Positions 1 through 4,842 of a stretch of DNA of 6,099 bases are shown here, one piece after another. The stretch comes from an uncultured Chloroflexota bacterium. Its GTDB lineage: Bacteria > Chloroflexota > Anaerolineae > Aggregatilineales > Phototrophicaceae. Positions within the stretch are counted from its first letter, which is position 1. Every line of letters starts with the position of its first letter. The notes beneath the pieces are model-generated. The model saw only the letters and a list, made by a program, of their open reading frames with translations, was not told the DNA's origin and did no database searches. Where the stretch lies: contig CAIVEA010001003.1 in the NCBI GenBank assembly GCA_903904765.1, forward strand, positions 1-6,099. The letters are read 5' to 3'. The position numbers and the translations under genes are program-made.

Positions 1-953
1 CGGCGCGACTCATTCACAGCTCGAATGTGTCGTGGACGGCTAACGCATGGTTCACATTGCAAGATGTGGCCGCGCTGGTGCAAATTGCTGTCAACCGCGC
101 CGACTGGAACAGCGGTAACAGCATGGCGCTGGTGCTGCACGGTACGGGCGGCAACTGGTCGCGCAAATTCACCGCCAGTTTCGAGGCGAATCCCGCGAAT
201 GCGCCGCGCCTGAGCATCACTTTCCTCGGCAGCGGCGGGGCGGTTGCCACACCCACACCTGTTCCAGTTGTGACCGCTACCCCGCAACCGACCAACACGC
301 CCACGCGCACCCCCACCGCGACCAATACCCCGACGCGCACACCCATGCCGACGAATACCCCTACGCGCACGCCCACGCCCACTTTCACGCCGACAGCCAC
401 CCCTAGCCCGGCCAGCAGCGGTACGTTGACGGTGCAAATCACCAGCGCAGGTGATGATGTGAATCAGGATGGGACGACGCTCAACGCGGGCAGTACGACG
501 GTGTATGTTGGCACATCCACCAACACCACTGCCAGCTATAGCGGCTTGCGTTTCAATAACCTGAGCATTCCGCGTGGCGCGATCATCGACTCGGCAAGGT
601 TGCAGTTCTATTCCACTGCCAATCAGTGGATTTCGATCAGCCTGCAACTAGCCGCCGATGCCGCTGATAACAGCGCACCCTTTAGCGCCAGTGCCCTGCC
701 TTCGGCACGGACGCTGACGATTGCCCGAATCACCCACAATTCCAATGTGCGCTGGAACATCAACACATGGTACGCCTTTGATGATATGCGGGCGGTGGTG
801 CAGGAAATCGTCAATCGCCCCGGCTGGCAGACCGGCGGCAGCATGTCGTTCATCCTGCGCGGGACGGGCGTGGCCTTCGGGCGCAAATTCGTCCGCGCTT
901 TCGAGGGCGGCGCAACGACGGCAACCCGCCTTGTGATTACCTACCATACCTGA
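1..953 (+). CDS. Secreted multi-module beta-sandwich protein, 3' part only
   Basis: The reading frame is already open at base 3 and ends with TGA at 951-953, so the true start and any signal peptide lie left of the window. Numbering from the GTG at 27 (internal, not a real start), residues up to about 69 are the C-terminal half of one beta-sandwich module, residues 71-131 are a Thr/Pro linker, and residues 132-308 are a complete second module. The two modules are homologous: both carry NSNVxW, then VNRxxW, GTG, RKF and FE in the same order (residues 238-292 in the second copy). The second module also shows GLRF, IPRGA and SARLQF, a pattern seen in DNRLRE/CBM96-like modules of extracellular proteins. 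Inference: a surface or secreted carbohydrate- or matrix-binding protein with at least two such modules. No catalytic motif is visible. The family assignment is moderate; the exact ligand is unknown. Confidence 0.85.
   Translation, partial: ARLIHSSNVSWTANAWFTLQDVAALVQIAVNRADWNSGNSMALVLHGTGGNWSRKFTASFEANPANAPRLSITFLGSGGAVATPTPVPVVTATPQPTNTPTRTPTATNTPTRTPMPTNTPTRTPTPTFTPTATPSPASSGTLTVQITSAGDDVNQDGTTLNAGSTTVYVGTSTNTTASYSGLRFNNLSIPRGAIIDSARLQFYSTANQWISISLQLAADAADNSAPFSASALPSARTLTIARITHNSNVRWNINTWYAFDDMRAVVQEIVNRPGWQTGGSMSFILRGTGVAFGRKFVRAFEGGATTATRLVITYHT
291..380 (+). repeat. Three tandem 30-bp units encoding TNTPTRTPxx
   Basis: Units at 291-320, 321-350 and 351-380 encode TNTPTRTPTA, TNTPTRTPMP and TNTPTRTPTP. 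They differ mainly at third codon positions, so the peptide is conserved while the DNA has drifted. They form the core of the extended Thr/Pro linker (about 237-419) between the two beta-sandwich modules. Such linkers are flexible and are often O-glycosylated in secreted bacterial proteins; glycosylation here is inference. Confidence 0.9.
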
Positions 954-967
954 GTTTTGCAGGTTCG

Positions 968-1004
968 CCGCCTTCGCAGTCCATCAACCGGATTGCGGAG
1001 GCGG
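968..1004 (+). terminator. Strong hairpin after the first secreted-protein gene, probable terminator
   Basis: Bases 968-982 pair with 990-1004 over 15 positions (13 Watson-Crick and two G-T wobbles) around a 7-base loop, starting 15 bases after the stop codon at 951-953. The position suits a transcription terminator. The following bases (TATGTTCATT) are only moderately T-rich, so it is not a textbook intrinsic terminator; it could instead be an RNA-stabilising 3' structure. Confidence 0.55.
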
Positions 1005-1062
1005 TATGTTCATTCCTCCGCCCTGCGTATTCACTCATTAAGAAATTTCTAACAAATGTTGA

Positions 1063-1091
1063 TTGTGAGCAGGCCATTCCCCAACTACAAT
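1063..1091 (+). promoter_or_regulatory. Sigma70-like promoter for the 1142-3115 gene
   Basis: A -35-like TTGTGA (1063-1068, 4 of 6 matches to consensus) and a -10 TACAAT (1086-1091, 5 of 6) are separated by exactly 17 bases. Transcription would start near 1098, giving a leader of about 44 bases before the ATG at 1142. That argues against the in-frame ATG at 1103, which would be almost leaderless. The call rests on consensus matching only. Confidence 0.45.
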
Positions 1092-1141
1092 GACCGGATG
1101 GGATGGTAATCCGGGTTGTAATCTGTTGGGGGCGCTGCTCA

Positions 1142-3115
1142 ATGAACCGACTTCGCCTGATCGTTGCCCTGTTGTGCGCTGTGTTGCTACTCGCCGCGTC
1201 GGTCAACCTTGCTTTCGCGCAGACCAGCGGCGCGAACAACACGCTTATCCGGTTAGGGCAGGGCTATAACGATGTTGTGCCACGCCAGATCGTGCGGGCG
1301 AATAATGACCGCCTGTATGTGTTTGCAGGTGCGGGGCAATATATCAACCGGATTGTGGGCTTTGCCAGCACCGTCGCGCTGCCTACCAGCAGCAGCCAGT
1401 TCACGCAGATTGTGAATATCACCGAGAGCGCCAATATTATCTCGGTGGATGCGGTTTATAACGGCGGCGCGTTTATTCTGGTGACGACCAATCTCCAGAA
1501 CGGACAAATTCATCTGTACGTGTTTGAAGTGGCGACGCAAACGCTGCGCCCTGCGGTGACGCTGGCAACCAATTCCGCCACGATCAGCGGGGACTATATC
1601 GGCAGTTCGGGGTTGTCTACAGCGATTGATTTGAACGGCAATTTTCATCTGGTGTACTGGACAACCGGCAATCGCCTCATCCATCAGTTGTATCAGGTGA
1701 ACAACACCACCGGACAGGTGACGACCAGCGGAGCCAGCACAACGGTGGATACCAGTGGCAGCGCCAGTCATCCTTCAGTGGCAGTTTCGCCAGCAGATAA
1801 CTCGCTCACGGTGACATGGATTTCGGAAGCGGTTGCACCAGCGCGTATTCTGGGGCGGTTGCGGGATGCGGGCGGTACATGGGGCGCGGTAGAAACCGTC
1901 AGCACGGGTTCGGTATGGACGAGCCGCAGCGCCGGGGTGAATATAGATCAAGGACCGGGTTTGGTGAGTGACAGCACTGACAAACGCTACCTGACGTACA
2001 TCGAACCTTGGGACAGCAGCGGCTTTCACGGGCGCACGCACTGGGTGACGGGCGTTCGCAGCGGCAGCAGCATCGTCTGGACGGATCAGCAAACGCCATA
2101 CTATTCCCATGACCCCGCGCCAGCGGTCAACAGTGCCAATGAAACCTTCCTGATCGGGCATGGGAACGAGGCGCTCAATCTGCACCACAATATGTATTAC
2201 CGCCAGATCACGCCGAACGGCGGCTGGGGGGCGGAAGTGCTGCTGGCTTCCCCGCCTACAGGCGGCACATTTGATGTTAGTCCTTCGGTCAAATGGGCGG
2301 CGGTGGGCTGGAATCGCCCCGACGCGATTGAGTTTATGATCTTTAACGCTCTACAGCGCAACTTCAACAATACCGAACTGTACTACGTGCGCTTTGGCAG
2401 CAGCACCGCGCCAACTGCCACGTCCACCCCCAGTCGCACACCAACGCGCACGCCGACTCGCACGCCAACTCCTGTCGCGACGGCCACCCCCACCGTCACC
2501 CGCACACCGACCATCACACCGAGCGCTACCGCTACCCACACACCAACCGCGACGGCCACCGCCACTCCGTTTGTCGCGCTGCTTGCGCCCGCCAACGCCA
2601 GCACCGCCAACAGTCAGCAGCCCGTATTTCAGTGGCAGCCTGTGGCTGGCGCTATTGGTTACGAATTGCAGTTGACGCTGGGGATGGTTGCCAGCACCAC
2701 TGTATACACGGGGACGTTAACCAGTTACACGCCGCCGTCGGCGCTGGTGGGCGGTATGGTTTATGCATGGCGCGTGCGGGCGCTATCGGGGGAGAGTACG
2801 TTCTCACCCTATAGCGTCACTTACACCGTGCTTGTGCCTTCGCTGGAAGGTAGCGCACCATTGATGAACTTTGTCACCAGCAGCAGCATCGTGCTGCGCT
2901 GGTCGCAGGTGAGCAACGCGCTGGATTACGAGGTGCAGGTGGCGGCGGATGTGGCCTTTACGCAGGTGGTGTATAGCGGCTCATCGGGCGGTGTGCCCAC
3001 ACTGACGGTAGCCACGCTGCCCAATGGGGCGTACTGGTGGCGGGTGCGGGCGGTGAACAGCGGCGGCACCGGCGCGTGGAGCGAGCCGCAGAGTTTCGTG
3101 CTGCGTGCGCCCTAG
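1142..3115 (+). CDS. Secreted protein: beta-rich N-terminal region, Thr/Pro linker, two FN3-like modules
   Basis: The product has 657 residues from the ATG at 1142. That start is preferred over the in-frame ATG at 1103 because it begins a clean Sec signal peptide (MNRLRL, then a Leu/Val/Ala-rich core) with a probable cleavage after AFA (residue 26). Its ribosome site is weak (GGGGG at 1128-1132). Residues 27-421 form a beta-rich region with propeller-like features: a DxNGNFHLVYW strand (D163 onward) and two degenerate Asp-box-like turns, DAGGTW (242-247) and NGGW (ending W362). No sialidase catalytic set is recognisable. Residues 422-476 are a Thr/Pro linker. Residues 477-566 and 567-657 are two fibronectin-III-like modules, each with an FQW or LRW strand, a YELQL or YEVQV strand and a W-R-V-R strand. 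There is no LPxTG-type or membrane anchor at the C-terminus. Likely role, by inference: an extracellular binding or adhesion protein. The N-terminal fold assignment is tentative. Confidence 0.9.
   Translation: MNRLRLIVALLCAVLLLAASVNLAFAQTSGANNTLIRLGQGYNDVVPRQIVRANNDRLYVFAGAGQYINRIVGFASTVALPTSSSQFTQIVNITESANIISVDAVYNGGAFILVTTNLQNGQIHLYVFEVATQTLRPAVTLATNSATISGDYIGSSGLSTAIDLNGNFHLVYWTTGNRLIHQLYQVNNTTGQVTTSGASTTVDTSGSASHPSVAVSPADNSLTVTWISEAVAPARILGRLRDAGGTWGAVETVSTGSVWTSRSAGVNIDQGPGLVSDSTDKRYLTYIEPWDSSGFHGRTHWVTGVRSGSSIVWTDQQTPYYSHDPAPAVNSANETFLIGHGNEALNLHHNMYYRQITPNGGWGAEVLLASPPTGGTFDVSPSVKWAAVGWNRPDAIEFMIFNALQRNFNNTELYYVRFGSSTAPTATSTPSRTPTRTPTRTPTPVATATPTVTRTPTITPSATATHTPTATATATPFVALLAPANASTANSQQPVFQWQPVAGAIGYELQLTLGMVASTTVYTGTLTSYTPPSALVGGMVYAWRVRALSGESTFSPYSVTYTVLVPSLEGSAPLMNFVTSSSIVLRWSQVSNALDYEVQVAADVAFTQVVYSGSSGGVPTLTVATLPNGAYWWRVRAVNSGGTGAWSEPQSFVLRAP
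2405..2569 (+). repeat. Low-complexity Thr/Pro linker sequence
   Basis: This stretch encodes 55 residues made almost only of Thr, Pro, Ala, Arg, Ser and Val, with RTPT repeated (residues 422-476 of the 1142-3115 product). It joins the propeller-like region to the FN3-like pair and resembles the linker at 237-419, but it is less regular at the DNA level. It also creates long spurious antisense frames rich in Val and Gly. Confidence 0.85.
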
Positions 3116-3119
3116 CCTC

Positions 3120-3153
3120 CTAAAAGCAAACAGGCGACCTGCGCGGGGTCGCC
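3120..3153. terminator. Intrinsic terminator between the secreted-protein gene and convergent tRNA-Ser
   Basis: GGCGACC (3133-3139) pairs perfectly with GGTCGCC (3147-3153) around a 7-base loop. On the minus strand the stem is followed by TGTTTGCTTTTA, a good T-rich tail, 11 bases after the tRNA 3' end. It therefore reads best as the tRNA terminator. On the plus strand it begins 18 bases after the stop at 3113-3115 and is followed by CGTTGTTCT, so it may also stop the upstream gene. Confidence 0.75.
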
Positions 3154-3163
3154 CGTTGTTCTG

Positions 3164-3251
3164 CGGAGAAGGAGGGATTCGAACCCTCGACAGCGAGTTA
3201 CGCTGTACCCGTTTTCGAGACGGGCCCGTTCAACCACTCCGGCACCTCTCC
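3164..3251 (-). tRNA. tRNA-Ser (anticodon CGA)
   Basis: The gene is 88 bases long without an encoded CCA end. The acceptor stem pairs GGAGAGG (3245-3251) with CTTCTCC (3165-3171), with one G-T wobble, and the discriminator base is G (3164), as expected for serine tRNA. The anticodon stem CCCGT/ACGGG encloses the loop CTCGAAA, with anticodon CGA at 3215-3217, reading UCG. A long variable arm (ACAGCG/CGCTGT stem, 5-base loop) marks a class II tRNA, and the T arm is GAGGG-TTCGAAT-CCCTC. All arms are intact, so it should be functional. It decodes one serine codon; its closeness to tadA is probably chance, because TadA edits A34 and this tRNA has C34. Confidence 0.97.
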
Positions 3252-3263
3252 AATGCGGGGCAA

Positions 3264-3292
3264 ATGATAGCGTAATTTGCGCCGGATTTGAA
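3264..3292 (-). promoter_or_regulatory. Promoter of tRNA-Ser
   Basis: Read on the minus strand, TTCAAA (3292-3287, 4 of 6) and TATCAT (3269-3264, 5 of 6) are 17 bases apart. Transcription would start near 3257, about six bases ahead of the mature tRNA 5' end at 3251. No stringent-response discriminator was judged beyond noting that the bases after the -10 are GC-rich (TTGCCCCGC). Confidence 0.5.
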
Positions 3293-3301
3293 GAGCGTAT
3301 T

Positions 3302-3330
3302 TTGGCTATTTCCGAATCGAAGGTTACAAT
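3302..3330 (+). promoter_or_regulatory. Promoter of the small membrane-protein gene, divergent from the tRNA promoter
   Basis: TTGGCT (3302-3307, 4 of 6) and TACAAT (3325-3330, 5 of 6) have a 17-base spacer. The -10 is identical to the one at 1086-1091. A start near 3337 would leave a leader of roughly 33 bases containing a strong ribosome site. Its -35 lies only 9 bases from the -35 of the tRNA promoter on the other strand. Confidence 0.45.
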
Positions 3331-3359
3331 TTCCCTCAACTATCATCCTCATTCTGTTC

Positions 3360-3365
3360 AGGAGG
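3360..3365 (+). promoter_or_regulatory. Strong Shine-Dalgarno site AGGAGG
   Basis: A full-consensus AGGAGG lies four bases before the ATG at 3370. It fixes the start of the membrane protein there rather than at the internal ATG at 3424 (Met19). Confidence 0.8.
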
Positions 3366-3369
3366 AATC

Positions 3370-3684
3370 ATGCAAGGTATAGCGGATTTCATCGGTACAT
3401 TGATCGCGTCGCCCTTCATTTGCATGGGCTGGCTGATCGTAGGCGCGATTGCAGGCGCGATTGCGCGGCAGTTCATGGGCGCGAAAGAGGGCGGCTGCCT
3501 GAATAACTTTCTGCTAGGCATCGTGGGCGCGGTTATCGGCGGGTTTGTGGCCAGTGCATTAGGCTATAACAAGCCGGATGGCGGCCTGTCGCTGGTATGC
3601 GTGAATCTGATTCTGGCGGTGGTGGGCGCGTCGCTGCTGATCGGCATCGGGCGCATTCTGACGGGCGGCAATCGCAAACGCTAA
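3370..3684 (+). CDS. GlsB/YeaQ/YmgE-family (transglycosylase-associated) small membrane protein
   Basis: The product has 104 residues with three hydrophobic segments at about 21-36, 47-65 and 73-97, rich in Gly and Ala. The pattern WLIVGAIAGAIAR, then GG and FLLGIVGAVIGGF (residues 21-59), is the signature of this family of small inner-membrane proteins. The family is named for association with transglycosylases; its members are often stress-induced, and their molecular role is not settled. Family members are usually near 80-85 residues. This one has about 18 extra N-terminal residues before the first core helix, and the C-terminus ends in a basic NRKR, probably cytoplasmic. It appears monocistronic, with its own promoter and a strong ribosome site. 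Its TAA (3682-3684) overlaps the tadA stop on the other strand, and no terminator separates the two. Confidence 0.88.
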   Translation: MQGIADFIGTLIASPFICMGWLIVGAIAGAIARQFMGAKEGGCLNNFLLGIVGAVIGGFVASALGYNKPDGGLSLVCVNLILAVVGASLLIGIGRILTGGNRKR

Positions 3685-4148
3685 TGCCGCTGGCCGTCCG
3701 CCCGCAGCGCCGCGAAAAATGCCCGGATGAGGCGGGCGGAGTCGTCTGCCAGCACGCCAGCCGTCACCTCTACCTGATGATTTAAGCGCGGGTAGCGCAC
3801 CAAGTCCAACACGCTGCCCGCCATGCCCGCTTTCGGGTCGTGCGTGGCATATACCAGCCGGGGTAGCCGCGCCAGCACCATCGCGCCGGCGCACATGGCG
3901 CACGGCTCTAACGTACAGTACAGCGTCACGCCTTCCAACCGCCAATGCCCGACGGCCTGCGCCGCCTGCCGCAGCGCCAGCATTTCAGCATGTCCGGTCG
4001 GGTCTTGGTCGCGTTCGCGACAGTTGCGCCCGCGCCCGATCACCTCGCCATTACGGACGGCGATTGCGCCAATCGGCACATCGTTGTGTTCCAGCGCCGC
4101 CAGCGCCTCCTCCAGCGCCAGCCGCATGAAATCGGCATCGTCCCTCAT
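3681..4148 (-). CDS. tadA: tRNA-specific adenosine deaminase TadA
   Basis: The product has 155 residues, normal for the family. TadA converts adenosine 34 to inosine in the anticodon of tRNA-Arg(ACG), allowing one tRNA to read CGU, CGC and CGA; it is a cytoplasmic, zinc-dependent homodimer. The zinc and catalytic set is complete: HAE at 53-55 (H53 zinc ligand, E55 proton shuttle) and PCAMC at 82-86 (C83 and C86 zinc ligands). Other typical segments are DVPIGAI (23-29), LYCTLEPC (76-83) and the YATHDPKAG stretch (100-108). The start ATG (4146-4148) shares one base with the TAA of the upstream gene (TAATG), which implies translational coupling; no independent ribosome site is evident. The TAG stop lies inside the TAA of the convergent membrane-protein gene. 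Other cytidine deaminase-like enzymes share the zinc motif, but the length and flanking sequence fit TadA well. Confidence 0.95.
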   Translation of the reverse strand: MRDDADFMRLALEEALAALEHNDVPIGAIAVRNGEVIGRGRNCRERDQDPTGHAEMLALRQAAQAVGHWRLEGVTLYCTLEPCAMCAGAMVLARLPRLVYATHDPKAGMAGSVLDLVRYPRLNHQVEVTAGVLADDSARLIRAFFAALRADGQRH

Positions 4149-4735
4149 TAGAACAGACTCAACTGCTGCGGCGCGTCCGGGTCGGGCGGCGGTTCTTCCG
4201 GTTCGGCAGGTTCGGGCGCTTCCTCGTCTGTTGTGTCTGACTCATCCGGCTCAGTCGTGTCGAGCGCGGTTTCGTCGTCCACAAGCAAGGGGGCGGTGAG
4301 TTCGTCGGCTACTGCCTCCGGCTCAGTCGTGTCGCTGGCGGCCTCGTCATCCACGAGCAGAGGGGCGGTGAGTTCGTCGGCTACTGCCTCCAGTTCGGTT
4401 GCATCGAGGGCGGCCTCGTCGTCCATGAGCAGCAGTTCCGCCGATTCATCAATAGGGGTGGTTTCGGCGGGCATCTCTGGCACGGCGATCAGGTAGGGCG
4501 CATCCTCGGGCGCGGTAGCCAGCACATCCAGTTCCGGCACGAAATCGTCCGCCACCTGTTCCACCCGCAGCGTGGCGCGTACCCGTAGCTCCGCCAGTTC
4601 GGAGTCGTTGAATCCGGCCTGATGCATGACCATCGTCAGCGTGGGCAGTGTGACGTGATCTTCGGTGCGGACGACGTGCATATAATGGGCGCGCAGGCAA
4701 TCGCGCCATTCCTCTGCGAATACGTTCTGGCTCAC
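4148..4735 (-). CDS. Lysine-free acidic protein with repeated tail ending in a QLSLF clamp-binding-like motif; function unknown
   Basis: I do not recognise a named family. The product has 195 residues from a GTG start. Residues 1-75 look like a compact, mostly helical domain (EEWRDCLRAHYMHVV, then a HQAGF turn and an LAELRVRATLRVEQV helix). Residues 97-190 are probably disordered: about 35 of 94 are Asp or Glu, there are near-perfect 24-residue repeats, then a Pro/Glu stretch. The whole protein has no lysine, and after R57 it has no Lys, Arg or His. The extreme C-terminus is QLSLF (191-195), matching the consensus QL(S/D)LF of proteins that bind the DNA polymerase sliding clamp. It sits directly upstream of tadA with a one-base overlap, so both are probably made from one mRNA. 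Inference: a replisome- or clamp-associated accessory protein. Equally possible is an acidic protein whose C-terminal motif is fortuitous. Confidence 0.85.
   Translation of the reverse strand: MSQNVFAEEWRDCLRAHYMHVVRTEDHVTLPTLTMVMHQAGFNDSELAELRVRATLRVEQVADDFVPELDVLATAPEDAPYLIAVPEMPAETTPIDESAELLLMDDEAALDATELEAVADELTAPLLVDDEAASDTTEPEAVADELTAPLLVDDETALDTTEPDESDTTDEEAPEPAEPEEPPPDPDAPQQLSLF
4247..4432 (-). repeat. 72-bp tandem repeat, about 2.6 copies, inside the acidic protein gene
   Basis: Units at 4361-4432 and 4289-4360 and a partial unit at 4247-4288 encode 24-residue repeats of the form LL(M/V)DDEAAxDxTExEAVADELTAP. In the DNA the stretch encoding EAVADELTAP is nearly identical between the two full units, including third positions, which points to recent duplication and possible length variation by slippage or recombination. 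Confidence 0.9.
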
Positions 4736-4740
4736 AACAT

Positions 4741-4746
4741 CCCCTT
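4741..4746 (-). promoter_or_regulatory. Ribosome site AAGGGG that decides a GTG start
   Basis: On the minus strand AAGGGG (4746-4741) lies five bases before the GTG at 4735-4733. An out-of-frame ATG (4740-4738) touches the ribosome site with no spacing and reads ATG-TTG-TGA, so it cannot be the start. The TGA of that three-codon frame overlaps the GTG. Confidence 0.6.
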
Positions 4747-4766
4747 ACAATGGACTACTTGATGCC

Positions 4767-4835
4767 AACCTCACCCCGCTGCACTACGCTTAGCTTCCCC
4801 TCTCCATTTGGAGAGGGGATAAAAGGGGTGAGGTT
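4767..4835. repeat. Nested palindrome, REP/MITE-like, in the 100-base gap
   Basis: The outer arms AACCTCACCCC (4767-4777) and GGGGTGAGGTT (4825-4835) are perfect 11-base inverted repeats. Inside them a 10-bp stem (4796-4805 with 4810-4819) closes on the 4-base loop ATTT. The element ends exactly one base before the ribonuclease stop codon and fills most of the intergenic gap. Similar CCTCACCCC and CCCCTCTCC palindromes occur as dispersed intergenic repeats in several bacteria, from memory and not checked here. Only one copy is in this window, so repeat status is inference. Confidence 0.65.
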
Positions 4836-4842
4836 TCACCCC
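4821..4842 (-). terminator. Weak intrinsic terminator that includes the ribonuclease stop codon
   Basis: On the minus strand GGGGTGA (4842-4836) pairs with TCACCCC (4831-4825) around the loop AACC and is followed by TTTTAT. The TGA in the 5' arm is the stop codon of the beta-CASP gene. With a 7-bp stem and only four T in a row it would be a partial terminator at best, allowing some read-through into the acidic protein and tadA. It competes with the outer arms of the palindrome for the same bases. Confidence 0.4.

Noticed and set aside
291..380. Possible CRISPR-like array
   Set aside because: The 30-bp units are directly adjacent without spacers and lie in frame inside a coding sequence.
14..442. 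Minus-strand frame rich in VGVGVRVGV opposite the Thr/Pro linker
   Set aside because: It is the direct antisense of Thr/Pro codon repeats; the same artefact appears at 2383-2610.
1103..1141. Upstream in-frame ATG adding 13 residues to the secreted protein
   Set aside because: The predicted transcript would start about five bases before it, and the ATG at 1142 gives a cleaner signal peptide.
3164..4148. Functional link between tRNA-Ser(CGA) and tadA
   Set aside because: TadA deaminates A34 of tRNA-Arg(ACG); this serine tRNA has C34, and its gene is separately promoted and terminated.
4233..4496. Plus-strand Ser/Ala-rich repeated frame
   Set aside because: It mirrors the 72-bp repeats of the minus-strand acidic protein and has no ribosome site.
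4746..4751. A third plus-strand TACAAT, possible promoter
   Set aside because: No suitable -35 was seen and no plus-strand gene follows; on the other strand it overlaps the ribosome site of the acidic protein.
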